Assembly (NCBI RefSeq): GCF_001445655.1
Contig: NZ_LNBE01000004.1
Span: 1,240,001-1,304,000 of the forward strand
Length of the DNA: 64,000 nucleotides
Source of the DNA: Streptomyces roseifaciens
Lineage (GTDB): Bacteria > Actinomycetota > Actinomycetes > Streptomycetales > Streptomycetaceae
Direction: 5' to 3'
How positions within the stretch are numbered: position 1 is the first letter of the stretch; every line of letters begins with the position of its first letter. Shown one piece after another: positions 53,190 to 61,818 of this stretch. The notes under the pieces were generated by a model. That model had not been told where the DNA came from and did not search any database. It saw only the letters and a list, made by a program, of their open reading frames with translations. The position numbers and the translations under genes are program-made.

Positions 53190-54419
53190 ATGCATGCCTG
53201 GCCCGCTTCTGAGGTTCCCGCCCTGCCCGGCAGTGGCCGCGACCTCCGGATCCACGACACCGCGACCGGCGGGCGAGTGACCCTCGCCCCCGGCCCCGTC
53301 GCCCGTATCTACGTCTGCGGCATCACGCCGTACGACGCCACCCACATGGGACACGCGGCGACCTACAACGCGTTCGACCTCGTTCAGCGCGTGTGGCTCG
53401 ACACCAAGCGGCAGGTTCACTACGTCCAGAACGTCACCGACATCGACGACCCGCTCCTCGAGCGCGCCGTCGCCAACGGTGACGACTGGACCGAGCTCGC
53501 CGAGCGCGAGACCGCCCTCTTCCGCGAGGACATGACCGCGCTGCGGATGCTCCCGCCGCAGCACTACATCGGTGCCGTCGAGTCGATACCGAAGATCGTC
53601 CCCCTGGTGGAGCGGCTGCGCGACGCCGGTGCCGCCTACGAGCTCGACGGCGACGTCTACTTCTCCGTCGAGTCCGACACCCACTTCGGCGGGATCTCCG
53701 GCCTGGACGCGGAGGCCATGCGCCTGCTGTCCGCCGAGCGCGGCGGCGACCCGGACCGCCCCGGCAAGAAGAACCCCCTGGACCCCATGCTGTGGATGGC
53801 CGCCCGCCCGGGCGAGCCCAGCTGGGACGGCGCCTCGCTCGGCCCCGGCCGCCCCGGCTGGCACATCGAGTGCGTCGCCATCGCCCTGGAGTACTTCGGC
53901 ATGGGCTTCGACGTCCAGGGCGGCGGCTCCGACCTCGTCTTCCCGCACCACGAGATGGGCGCCTCGCACGCCCAGGTGCTCACCGGCGAGCACCCCTACG
54001 CCAAGACCTACGTCCACGCCGGCATGGTCGCGCTCCACGGCGAGAAGATGTCCAAATCCAAGGGCAACCTCGTCTTCGTCTCGGCGCTGCGCCGCGACGG
54101 CGTCGACCCGGCCGCGATCCGGCTCGCGCTCCTCGCGCACCACTACCGCGCCGACTGGGAGTGGACCGACGCCGTCCTGCACGAGGCCGTGGAGCGCCTC
54201 GGCCGCTGGCGCGCCGCCGTCTCGCGCCCCGACGGCCCGTCCGCCGACGCGCTGGTGGAGGAGATCCGCGAGGCCCTCGCGGACGACCTCGACTCGCCGC
54301 GCGCCCTCGCGGCCGTCGACCGCTGGGCCGCCGCCCAGGCCGCCGACGGCGGTACCGAGGAAGGCGCGCCCGGCGTCGTCTCCCGGGCCGTCGACGCGCT
54401 GCTGGGCGTCGCGCTCTGA
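53190..54419 (+). CDS. mshC: L-cysteine:1D-myo-inositol 2-amino-2-deoxy-alpha-D-glucopyranoside ligase
   Basis: The 409-residue enzyme is a cysteinyl-tRNA-synthetase paralogue that joins Cys to GlcN-Ins in mycothiol synthesis, using ATP. It has the zinc and HIGH-type region [15 protein letters not shown] (Cys43), the adenylate site, [10 protein letters not shown] and the class I KMSKSKGN near residue 287. It lacks the anticodon-binding C-terminal domain of real CysRS, which distinguishes it. Length agrees with known MshC. A strong terminator follows at 54445. Mycothiol is the main thiol of actinobacteria, so this gene is expected in core chromosome. Confidence 0.96.
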   Translation: MHAWPASEVPALPGSGRDLRIHDTATGGRVTLAPGPVARIYVCGITPYDATHMGHAATYNAFDLVQRVWLDTKRQVHYVQNVTDIDDPLLERAVANGDDWTELAERETALFREDMTALRMLPPQHYIGAVESIPKIVPLVERLRDAGAAYELDGDVYFSVESDTHFGGISGLDAEAMRLLSAERGGDPDRPGKKNPLDPMLWMAARPGEPSWDGASLGPGRPGWHIECVAIALEYFGMGFDVQGGGSDLVFPHHEMGASHAQVLTGEHPYAKTYVHAGMVALHGEKMSKSKGNLVFVSALRRDGVDPAAIRLALLAHHYRADWEWTDAVLHEAVERLGRWRAAVSRPDGPSADALVEEIREALADDLDSPRALAAVDRWAAAQAADGGTEEGAPGVVSRAVDALLGVAL

Positions 54420-54444
54420 CGCGCTGACACCGCACGACCTCACA

Positions 54445-54480
54445 GGGGGCGCTCTCTTCCGGGAGCGCCCCCCTTCTTTT
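54445..54480 (+). terminator. Rho-independent terminator of mshC
   Basis: GGGGGCGCTC (54445-54454) pairs with GAGCGCCCCC (54463-54472) and is followed by TTCTTTT. This is one of the clearest terminators in the window. Confidence 0.95.
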
Positions 54481-54583
54481 GTGAAGATCTCCGTGTGTGC
54501 GGCGTGGGGCGCCGCGGGCTGTGCTTCCGTGAGCCGGTCGGCCGATCAGCCGGCCTCCGGGTCCCGTCGGAAGGACGACCGCC

Positions 54584-55552
54584 ATGGCAGCTCCCATCTC
54601 CCGCCGAAGACTCCTGGGCGCCGGTGCGGCGCTGGGGACGCTGGCTGCCGCCGGTCCCCTGGCCACGGCGGCCCGCGCGGAGCCGGCCGGAGGCCTGTGG
54701 CCCACCGAGTTCCCCCTCCCGGACGGATTCCGGCCCGAGGGCATCGCGACCGGCCCGGGCCCGTACGCCTGGTTCGGCTCGCTCGGCGGGGGCTCGCTCT
54801 ACCGCGCGAGCCTGGCGACGGGCCGCGGCGAGGTCGTCCCCACCGGGACGGACGCCATGTCCATCGGTCTCAAGACCGACCGGCTCGGCCGGGTCTTCAT
54901 CGCGGGCGGGGCCTCGCGCCAGCTGCGCGTCGTCGACGGCCGCAGCGGGCGGATCCTCGCCTCCTACGAGGTCGGCAGGCCCGCCACCGTGATCAACGAC
55001 GTCGTGCTCACGCCCGGCGCCGCCTGGTTCACCGACTCGACCCAGTCCCAGCTCTACGGCCTGCCGCTCGGCCCGCACGGCGAGCTGCCGGCCCCGCGCG
55101 ACGTGGTGACCCTGCGGCTGAAGGGCGAGTGGGCGGAGGCCCCCGCCGAGGGCTTCACCACCAACGGGCTGGAGCGCACCCCCGACGGCCGCGGGCTGCT
55201 GGTCATCAACGTCTACGCGGACGGCGGGAGCCTCTACCGCGTCGACCCCCGCAGCGGCGACGCGCGCCGCGTCGACCTCGGCGGGGCGAAGCTCCCCGAC
55301 GGGGACGGCGCCCTGCTGCTCGGCCGCACGCTCTATGTCGTCCAGCAGATCCAGAACGCCGTGGACGTCTTCCACATGGACGCCACGGGCCTGCGCGGCA
55401 CGGCGGTCACCCGGATCACGGACCCGCGCTTCCGGATCCCGACGACGGTCGCCTCGTACGGCAACCGCCTCTACCTGCCCAACTCCCGCTTCACGGAGCC
55501 GCCGACGCCGACGACGGACTACAACGTGGTGGCGGTGCGGCAGGTGCACTGA
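54584..55552 (+). CDS. Tat-exported beta-propeller (SMP-30-like) protein
   Basis: The 322-residue precursor has a Tat signal (SRRRLLGAGAALGTLAAAG, cleavage after ARA), so it is exported folded. The mature part repeats short strands such as GIATGPGPYAWFGSL, RGRVFIAGGASRQ and NDVVLTPGAAWFTDS in the manner of SMP-30/gluconolactonase six-bladed propellers. The NxxxxTP pattern (TTNGLERTPDGRGLLV) is typical of SMP-30-like metal-binding blades. The substrate is unknown; it could be a lactonase or a sugar-binding protein. The ATG at 54584 follows GGAAGGACGACC. Confidence 0.8.
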   Translation: MAAPISRRRLLGAGAALGTLAAAGPLATAARAEPAGGLWPTEFPLPDGFRPEGIATGPGPYAWFGSLGGGSLYRASLATGRGEVVPTGTDAMSIGLKTDRLGRVFIAGGASRQLRVVDGRSGRILASYEVGRPATVINDVVLTPGAAWFTDSTQSQLYGLPLGPHGELPAPRDVVTLRLKGEWAEAPAEGFTTNGLERTPDGRGLLVINVYADGGSLYRVDPRSGDARRVDLGGAKLPDGDGALLLGRTLYVVQQIQNAVDVFHMDATGLRGTAVTRITDPRFRIPTTVASYGNRLYLPNSRFTEPPTPTTDYNVVAVRQVH

Positions 55553-55575
55553 GGACGTGGGCCCCTGCGCGCCCC

Positions 55576-56046
55576 TCAGACGGGCAGCACCGGCGGCCGG
55601 CCCTGCGTCCAGGCGATGCGCAGCGCCAGCCGCCGGAAGCGCCAGCCGCCGTCGGCGCTCCTGACGGCCTCGGCCTCGCAGTGCCCGCCGGACACGAAGA
55701 GGCGTTCCCCTTGTGCCTCGCCGTCCTCCTTCAGGACGTGGGTGCTCAGCTGGTTCCAGCGCAGAGTGGCGCGGTCGCCGTCCAGCTCGACGTCGAGGTC
55801 CGTCCCGAAGTGCACCGTCCGCTCGAAGAGCGCCATGGCCCCGCCGGTCGACGACAGCTGGGCGTCGATCCCCTCGTACACGCCTACGGGCGTCTCGCTC
55901 CATGCGTCGTCGGTGAAGAAGGTACGGGCCCACGTGGTGTCGAACGGCCCCTCGTCGAGCGAGCGGAGGTAGCGGGTGACGAGGCGTTCGACGGCGGCGC
56001 GGTCGGTGAGGGCGCGGAGCTGTTCGTGCATCTGGTTCAGGTCCAT
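55576..56046 (-). CDS. SnoaL-like (NTF2 fold) protein, probable SoxR target
   Basis: The 156-residue protein has the SnoaL/NTF2 pattern: an N-terminal helix LRALTDRAAVERLVTRYLRSLDEG, then FFTDDAWSETPVGVYEG and the strand-rich HFGTDLDVELDGDRATLRWNQLSTHV, closing with WRFRRLALRIAWTQG. Members are cyclases, isomerases or small-ligand binders. The ATG at 56046 has no ribosome binding site. A SoxR box and a -35 TTGACC sit upstream so that the transcript would begin at or near the ATG (leaderless). It probably binds or converts a quinone or redox-active compound; that is inference. Confidence 0.85.
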   Translation of the reverse strand: MDLNQMHEQLRALTDRAAVERLVTRYLRSLDEGPFDTTWARTFFTDDAWSETPVGVYEGIDAQLSSTGGAMALFERTVHFGTDLDVELDGDRATLRWNQLSTHVLKEDGEAQGERLFVSGGHCEAEAVRSADGGWRFRRLALRIAWTQGRPPVLPV

Positions 56047-56061
56047 GGCCAAAGCTTCTGC

Positions 56062-56079
56062 CCTCAAGCAAACTTGAGG
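56062..56079 (-). promoter_or_regulatory. SoxR box in the promoter of the SnoaL-like gene
   Basis: CCTCAAGCAAACTTGAGG is a perfect 7-bp inverted repeat with a four-base centre and differs from the E. coli soxS box (CCTCAAGTTAACTTGAGG) only within the centre. On the minus strand a TTGACC overlaps its upstream arm, and a GAAGCT -10-like element follows after 19 bases, the long spacer used by MerR-type activators. Confidence 0.88.
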
Positions 56080-56091
56080 TCAAGTCCGGTG

Positions 56092-56133
56092 GAAAAAGTG
56101 ACGGGCACGCACCGTCGTGCGGTGCGTGCCCGT
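56092..56133 (-). terminator. Terminator of metH
   Basis: ACGGGCACGCACCG (56101-56114) pairs perfectly with CGGTGCGTGCCCGT (56120-56133) as a 14-bp stem with loop TCGTG. On the minus strand it is followed by CACTTTTT. It lies between the metH stop and the start of the SnoaL-like gene. Confidence 0.92.
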
Positions 56134-56155
56134 TCCCTCGACCTGCTGCCTGCGC

Positions 56156-59100
56156 TCAGCGGGCGTTGAAGTACTTCGCCTCCGGGTGGTGGATGACGAT
56201 GGCGTCGGTGGACTGTTCGGGGTGGAGCTGGAATTCCTCGGAGAGGTGGACGCCGATCCGCTCGGGCTGCAGGAGGTCGGCGATCTTTGCCCGGTCTTCG
56301 AGGTTGGGGCAGGCTCCGTAGCCGAGGGAGAAGCGGGCGCCGCGGTATTTGAGGGCGAACATGTCCTCTACGTCTTGGGGGTCTTCGCCGGCGAAGCCGA
56401 GTTCGGCGCGGACGCGGGCGTGCCAGTACTCGGCGAGGGCTTCGGCGAGCTGGACGGACAGGCCGTGGAGTTCGAGGTAGTCGCGGTAGGCGTCGGCGGC
56501 GAACAGCTCGGCCGTGGCCTCGCCGATACGGGAGCCGACGGTGACGACCTGCAGGCCCACGACGTCCTTCTCGCCCGACTCCTCGGGCCGGAAGTAGTCC
56601 GCCAGGCACAGCCGCCGCCCGCGCCGCTGCCGCGGGAAGGTGAAACGCGTCCGCTCGGTGCCGTCCTCGTCCATCAGGATCAGGTCGTCGCCCTTGCTCA
56701 CGCACGGGAAGTAGCCGTACACCACGGCCGCTTCCAGCAGGTTCTCCGTGTGGAGTTTCTCCAGCCAGCCGCGCAGGCGGGGGCGGCCTTCGGTCTCGAC
56801 GAGTTCTTCGTAGGTGGGGCCGCCTGCGCGGGCCTGCTTCAGGCCCCACTGGCCCTTGAAGAGGGCGCCTTCGTCGAGCCAGGACGCGTAGTCCTTCAGC
56901 CCGATCCCCTTGATCACCCGCGTGCCCCAGAACGGCGGCTCCGGCACCCGGTTGTCGATCGCGACGTCCGAGCGGCCGGAACCCTCCGGCTCCTCCACCT
57001 CCAGCACGGCCGCCGCCGCACGCTTCGCCACCCGCCGCTGCTTCAGCTCCGGCAGCACCGCACCCGGCACACCCCGCTTCACCGCGATCAAAGCGTCCAT
57101 CAGCCGCAGACCCTCGAAAGCATCACGCGCGTAGCGGACTTCACCCTCGTAGATCTCGTGCAGATCCTGCTCGACGTATGCCCGGGTCAGGGCGGCGCCA
57201 CCGAGGATCACGGGATACTGCGCGGCGAGCTTGCGCTGGTTGAGCTCCTCCAGGTTCTCCTTCATGATCACCGTGGACTTCACCAGCAGCCCCGACATCC
57301 CGATCACATCGGCACGATGCTCCTCGGCCGCCTCCAGGATCGCCGAGACCGGCTGCTTGATCCCCAGGTTCACGACGTTGTAGCCGTTGTTGGACAAGAT
57401 GATGTCGACCAGGTTCTTCCCGATGTCATGGACGTCACCACGGACCGTGGCCAGCACGATCGTGCCCTTGCCCTCCGCATCCGACTTCTCCATGTGCGGC
57501 TCCAGATACGCCACCGCCGTCTTCATCACCTCGGCCGACTGCAGCACGAACGGCAACTGCATCTGCCCCGACCCGAACAACTCACCGACGACCTTCATGC
57601 CCTCCAGCAACGTGTCATTGACGATCTCCAACGCCGGACGCCCCGCCAGCGCCTCGTCCAGGTCCGCTTCGAGACCGTTCTTCTCCCCGTCGATGATGCG
57701 GCGCTGGAGCCGCTCGTCGAGCGGCAGGGCGAGGAGCTCCTCGGCTTTTCCTGCCTTCATCGACTTGGTGTCGACGCCCTCGAAGAGCTCCAGCAGGTGC
57801 TGCAGGGGGTCGTAGCCCTCGCGGCGCCGGTCGAAGATCAGGTCGTGGGCGGCCTGGACCTGCTCCTGCTCCAGGCGGGCGATCGGGAGGATCTTGGAGG
57901 CGTGGACGATGGCCGAGTCGAGGCCGGCCTTCACGCACTCGTCCAGGAAGACCGAGTTCAGCACGAGACGAGCGGCCGGGTTGAGGCCGAAGGAGATGTT
58001 GGACAGGCCGAGCGTGGTCTGCACGTCGGGGTGGCGGCGCTTGAGCTCGCGGATCGCCTCGATGGTGGCGATGCCGTCCTTGCGGGACTCCTCCTGGCCG
58101 GTGCAGATGGTGAAGGTGAGGCAGTCGATGAGGATGTCCGACTCCTGGACCCCCCAGTTGCCCGTGAGGTCGTCGATCAGCCGTTCGGCGATCTCGACCT
58201 TCTTCTCGACGGTGCGGGCCTGGCCCTCCTCGTCGATGGTGAGCGCGATCAGGGCGGCGCCGTGCTCGACCGCCAGGCGGGTGATCCTGGCGAAGCGGGA
58301 GTCGGGGCCGTCGCCGTCCTCGTAGTTGACGGAGTTGATCACGGCGCGGCCGCCGAGCTTCTCCAGGCCGGCCTGGATGACGGCCGGTTCGGTGGAGTCG
58401 AGGACGATGGGGAGGGTGGAGGCGGTGGCGAAGCGGCCGGCGATCTCGGCCATGTCGGCGACGCCGTCACGGCCCACGTAGTCGACGCACAGGTCCAGCA
58501 GGTGGGCGCCTTCGCGGATCTGGTCGCGGGCCATCTCCACGCAGTCGTCCCAGCGGCCCTCCAGCATGGCCTCGCGGAACTTCTTCGAACCGTTGGCGTT
58601 CGTCCGCTCGCCGATCGCGAGGTAGGAGGTGTCCTGGCGGAACGGGACGGTCTGGTAGAGGGACGCGGCGCCCGGCTCGGGGCGCGGCTGCCGCTCGGTG
58701 GGCCGCATGTCGCGGACGCGCTCGACGACCTGCCGCAGGTGCTCGGGGGTCGTGCCGCAGCAGCCGCCGACCAGCGAGAGCCCGTACTCGCGTACGAAGG
58801 TCTCGTGGGCGTCCGCCAGCTCGGCGGGGGTCAGCGGGTAGTGCGCGCCGTCCTTGCCCAGGACGGGGAGGCCGGCGTTGGGCATGGCGGAGACGCGCGT
58901 ACGGGCGTGCCGGGAGAGGTAGCGCAGGTGCTCGCTCATCTCGGCCGGGCCGGTTGCGCAGTTGAGGCCGATCATGTCGATGCCCAGCGGCTCCAGGGCC
59001 GTCAGGGCGGCCCCGATCTCCGAGCCGAGGAGCATCGTGCCGGTGGTCTCCACCGTGACCTGGACGAGGAGCGGCAGGTCGGCGCCCAGGGCCTCCAGGG

Positions 59101-59665
59101 CGCGGCGGGCGCCGATGACCGAGGCCTTGGTCTGGAGCAGGTCCTGGGTGGTCTCCACCAGGACCGCGTCGGCTCCGCCCGTGACGAGGCCTTCGACGTT
59201 CTGCTGGTAGGCGTCGCGCAGGGCGGTGTAGGGGGCGTGGCCGAGCGTCGGCAGCTTCGTGCCGGGGCCGACCGAGCCCAGGACCCAGCGCGTGCGGCCG
59301 TCTCGGGCGGTGAAGTCGTCGGCGGTCTCGCGGGCGATGCGGGCGCCCGCCTCGGAGAGCTCGAAGACCCGCTGGGGGATGTCGTACTCGCCCAGTGCCG
59401 CCAGGTTCGCGCCGAAGGTGTTGGTCTCCACGCAGTCCACGCCGACGGAGAAGTAGGCCTCGTGGACGGAGCGGACGATGTCGGGGCGGGTCACGTTCAG
59501 GACCTCGTTGCAGCCCTCCAGCTGCTCGAAGTCCTCCATGCTGGGGTCCTGCGCCTGGAGCATCGTGCCCATGGCTCCGTCGGCCACCACGACCCGGGAG
59601 GCGAGCGCCTCCCGCAGTTCGGAGGCTCGGGCGGTGCTTGCGGTCGATGGCGTGAACGAGGCCAT
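56156..59665 (-). CDS. metH: Cobalamin-dependent methionine synthase
   Basis: The 1169-residue enzyme transfers a methyl group from methyltetrahydrofolate through cobalamin to homocysteine. It has the homocysteine domain with zinc ligands Cys236 (GLNC) and Cys302-303 (GGCCGTT), a pterin-binding domain (from about 335), and a four-helix cap. The B12 domain carries DVHDIGKN with cobalt-binding His746 and the IGMSGLLVKST segment, and a C-terminal activation domain follows (LAEALAEYWHARVRAELGF). All domains are intact and in the usual order. The ATG at 59665 is used. It is divergent from gylR. No cobalamin riboswitch box was seen upstream. Confidence 0.97.
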   Translation of the reverse strand: MASFTPSTASTARASELREALASRVVVADGAMGTMLQAQDPSMEDFEQLEGCNEVLNVTRPDIVRSVHEAYFSVGVDCVETNTFGANLAALGEYDIPQRVFELSEAGARIARETADDFTARDGRTRWVLGSVGPGTKLPTLGHAPYTALRDAYQQNVEGLVTGGADAVLVETTQDLLQTKASVIGARRALEALGADLPLLVQVTVETTGTMLLGSEIGAALTALEPLGIDMIGLNCATGPAEMSEHLRYLSRHARTRVSAMPNAGLPVLGKDGAHYPLTPAELADAHETFVREYGLSLVGGCCGTTPEHLRQVVERVRDMRPTERQPRPEPGAASLYQTVPFRQDTSYLAIGERTNANGSKKFREAMLEGRWDDCVEMARDQIREGAHLLDLCVDYVGRDGVADMAEIAGRFATASTLPIVLDSTEPAVIQAGLEKLGGRAVINSVNYEDGDGPDSRFARITRLAVEHGAALIALTIDEEGQARTVEKKVEIAERLIDDLTGNWGVQESDILIDCLTFTICTGQEESRKDGIATIEAIRELKRRHPDVQTTLGLSNISFGLNPAARLVLNSVFLDECVKAGLDSAIVHASKILPIARLEQEQVQAAHDLIFDRRREGYDPLQHLLELFEGVDTKSMKAGKAEELLALPLDERLQRRIIDGEKNGLEADLDEALAGRPALEIVNDTLLEGMKVVGELFGSGQMQLPFVLQSAEVMKTAVAYLEPHMEKSDAEGKGTIVLATVRGDVHDIGKNLVDIILSNNGYNVVNLGIKQPVSAILEAAEEHRADVIGMSGLLVKSTVIMKENLEELNQRKLAAQYPVILGGAALTRAYVEQDLHEIYEGEVRYARDAFEGLRLMDALIAVKRGVPGAVLPELKQRRVAKRAAAAVLEVEEPEGSGRSDVAIDNRVPEPPFWGTRVIKGIGLKDYASWLDEGALFKGQWGLKQARAGGPTYEELVETEGRPRLRGWLEKLHTENLLEAAVVYGYFPCVSKGDDLILMDEDGTERTRFTFPRQRRGRRLCLADYFRPEESGEKDVVGLQVVTVGSRIGEATAELFAADAYRDYLELHGLSVQLAEALAEYWHARVRAELGFAGEDPQDVEDMFALKYRGARFSLGYGACPNLEDRAKIADLLQPERIGVHLSEEFQLHPEQSTDAIVIHHPEAKYFNAR

Positions 59666-59685
59666 GGAAGTGCTCCCGGGGTTGC

Positions 59686-59730
59686 GACGGCTGTCGGCTT
59701 TGCGTCCTCCGGAAGAAGACGCACGCCGTC
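59686..59730 (-). promoter_or_regulatory. Nested stem in the metH leader
   Basis: GACGGC (59686-59691) pairs with GCCGTC (59725-59730), enclosing TGCGTC (59701-59706)/GACGCA (59718-59723). The structure ends about 20 bases before the metH start. I could not match it to a known riboswitch. Confidence 0.4.
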
Positions 59731-59865
59731 AGCGTAACCGCCGGAAGCGGAATTCGGGCGGGTGTCCCACACCTCGGATACGCGATGGATACGCGGTCGA
59801 CGGGGCGGGGCGCAGCGGCCGGAGCCTCTCGGCGATCATGGTTCCGCCGCCGGTCAGCTATCTCC

Positions 59866-59903
59866 CGGTCGGCATCGGCCGATAGTGTTCAGCAATGCCG
59901 AAC
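59866..59903. promoter_or_regulatory. GylR operator region upstream of gylR
   Basis: GTTCAGCAATGCCGAAC (59887-59903) is a near-perfect 17-bp palindrome (7 of 8 arm positions). The nearby CGGTCGGCAT (59866-59875) is repeated at 60848-60857 before glpF. GylR is known to autoregulate in S. coelicolor. Confidence 0.7.
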
Positions 59904-59927
59904 GGGCATTTCGGAGGAGGTTGAGCG

Positions 59928-60692
59928 ATGGCACGGACCATCCAGTCGCTCGAACGGGCGGCAGCGATGCTACGGCTGCTCGCGGGGGGCGAACGACGGC
60001 TGGGTCTGTCCGATGTGGCCTCCGCACTCGGGCTGGCCAAGGGCACGGCACACGGCATTCTGCGCACCCTGCAGCAGGAGGGCTTCGTCGAGCAGGACCC
60101 CGCGTCGGGGCGCTACCAGCTCGGCGCGGAGCTGCTGCGGCTGGGCAACAGCTACCTGGACGTGCACGAGCTGCGCGCCCGCGCCCTGCTGTGGGCGGAC
60201 GACCTGGCCCGCTCCAGCGGGGAGAGCGTCTACCTGGGCGTCCTGCACCAGCAGGGCGTGCTGATCGTCCACCACGTCTTCCGGCCGGACGACAGCCGTC
60301 AAGTGCTGGAGGTCGGCGCGATGCAGCCGCTGCACAGCACGGCCCTGGGGAAGGTGCTCTGCGCCTACGACCCCGTGGCGCACAGCCAGCTGCTGGAGGC
60401 CGAGCGCGAGGCGTTCACCGTGCAGACCGTCACCGCCCTGCCCGACCTGGAGGGCGTGCTGGACCTGACCCGTGCCCGCGGCTGGGCCGCGGACGTCGAG
60501 GAGACCTGGGAGGGCGTGGCCTCCGTCGCCGCCCCCATCCACGACCGGCACCGGATGCCGGTGGGCGCCGTCGGCATCACCGGTGCGGTGGAGCGGGTCT
60601 GCGACGACGGGGAGCTGCGGGGGCAGCTGGTCGCCGCCGTCCGGGACTGCGCGCGAGCCGTCTCCCGCGACCTGGGCGCCGGCCGCTTCTGA
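59928..60692 (+). CDS. gylR: IclR family glycerol operon regulator GylR
   Basis: The 254-residue protein has an N-terminal winged helix (TIQSLERAAAMLRLLAGGERRLGLSDVASALGLAKGTAHGILRTLQQEGFV) and the IclR effector domain with VLEVGAMQPLHSTALGKVLCAY. It is the classical Streptomyces repressor of gylCABX (glpF-glpK-glpD), relieved by glycerol-3-phosphate. The ATG at 59928 follows GGAGGAGG. A matching operator precedes it and another precedes glpF. It is divergent from metH. Location and sequence leave little doubt about identity. Confidence 0.94.
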   Translation: MARTIQSLERAAAMLRLLAGGERRLGLSDVASALGLAKGTAHGILRTLQQEGFVEQDPASGRYQLGAELLRLGNSYLDVHELRARALLWADDLARSSGESVYLGVLHQQGVLIVHHVFRPDDSRQVLEVGAMQPLHSTALGKVLCAYDPVAHSQLLEAEREAFTVQTVTALPDLEGVLDLTRARGWAADVEETWEGVASVAAPIHDRHRMPVGAVGITGAVERVCDDGELRGQLVAAVRDCARAVSRDLGAGRF

Positions 60693-60993
60693 CGTCCGGC
60701 CCTTTGGTGTGCCCGGTGGTGACTACCGGGTACTACCGGTCGGTAACCCCGAGTGTCCGCAGCGGCGGTTTTCAGCCACTCCGGCGGAGAGTTTTCGGTC
60801 ACAGGGCTCTTGACGGGCCCTTAACCGTGCAGAAAACTGCCGTTCATCGGTCGGCATTGTCGAACACCTAACGACAATATTCGCTATGGTGGACACTGCC
60901 GCGGGCCGATCGAAGCTCTCCATCGGAGAGCTGCGGACCACCGGAGGGACCCGGGGTTCGCCTTCCCCTGGACGAAGGACAAAGGAGTCGCGG
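60693..60993 (+). promoter_or_regulatory. glpF promoter region with GylR operator and leader hairpin
   Basis: The 301-base gap holds GGTCGGCATTGTCGAAC (60849-60865), which matches the gylR operator in 14 of 17 positions. An exact inverted repeat ATTGTCG (60856-60862)/CGACAAT (60872-60878) overlaps it. A leader hairpin AGCTCTCC/GGAGAGCT (60914-60921 and 60925-60932) lies before the glpF ribosome binding site AAAGGAG. No gene is seen in the gap. Confidence 0.75.
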
Positions 60994-61776
60994 GTGTCCA
61001 GCTCCGACATCTTCACCGGTGAGCTCATCGGTACCGCAGTGTTGATCCTGCTCGGCGGCGGCGTGTGCGCCGCCGTCACCCTGAAGCGTTCGAAGGCACA
61101 GAACGCGGGCTGGCTCGCCATCACGTTCGGCTGGGGCTTCGCCGTGCTGGCCGGTGCGTACATCGGCACCAAGTCCGGCGCGCACCTCAACCCGGCCGTC
61201 ACGCTCGGCCTCGCCATCGACGGTGCGACCGAGTGGAAGGACGTTCCGCTCTACATCGGTTCCCAGCTGCTCGGCGCCATGATCGGTGCGACGCTGGTCT
61301 GGTTCGCCTACTACGGCCAGTTCAAGGCCCACCTGACGGACCCGGAGCTCGTCGCGAGCCTCAACCCCGCCGAGGGCATGGTCGACCAGACCGCGACGCC
61401 GCAGGCCGGCCCGGTGCTCGGCATCTTCTCCACCGGCCCCGAGATCCGCAACGCGGTGCAGAACCTCGTCACCGAGATCATCGGCACCGCCGCGCTGGTG
61501 CTCTTCATCCTCACCATGGGTCTCACCAAGGGCCTGGCCACGAGCGGCACGGGCACCCTGATGGTCGCCCTCGTCGTCGTCGGCATCGGCCTCTCGCTCG
61601 GCGGCCCGACCGGTTACGCCATCAACCCCGCCCGTGACCTCGGCCCGCGCATCGTGCACGCGCTGCTGCCGCTGCCCAACAAGGGCGGTTCAGACTGGGG
61701 CTACGCCTGGGTCCCGGTGGTCGGCCCGCTCATCGGCGCCGCCCTGGCCGCAGGCATCCACAAGATCGCGTTCTGA
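60994..61776 (+). CDS. glpF: Glycerol facilitator (MIP/aquaglyceroporin)
   Basis: The 260-residue channel has six helices and the two NPA-region motifs [10 protein letters not shown] (about residue 68) and [10 protein letters not shown] (about 213), with the Arg and hydrophobic environment of aquaglyceroporins. It lets glycerol enter passively. The GTG at 60994 follows AAAGGAGTC. It is the first gene of the operon after gylR (gylC in S. coelicolor naming) and 42 bases before glpK. Confidence 0.95.
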   Translation: MSSSDIFTGELIGTAVLILLGGGVCAAVTLKRSKAQNAGWLAITFGWGFAVLAGAYIGTKSGAHLNPAVTLGLAIDGATEWKDVPLYIGSQLLGAMIGATLVWFAYYGQFKAHLTDPELVASLNPAEGMVDQTATPQAGPVLGIFSTGPEIRNAVQNLVTEIIGTAALVLFILTMGLTKGLATSGTGTLMVALVVVGIGLSLGGPTGYAINPARDLGPRIVHALLPLPNKGGSDWGYAWVPVVGPLIGAALAAGIHKIAF

Positions 61777-61818
61777 TCCCCCGCCGAGACCTTCAGACCT
61801 TCAGGAGCTAGAGACACC

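Noticed and set aside
53190..54419. Cysteinyl-tRNA synthetase (cysS)
   Set aside because: The protein lacks the anticodon-binding C-terminal region and has MshC-type sequence and neighbours.
56117..59737. A very long open frame on the plus strand opposite metH
   Set aside because: It is antisense to an intact metH with all catalytic residues. Its translation is low-complexity and matches no family, as expected from GC-rich codon bias.
59666..59927. Cobalamin or SAM riboswitch upstream of metH
   Set aside because: No B12 box (GCCACTG) or SAM-I/II/IV core is visible and the leader is short. Only a small nested stem remains.
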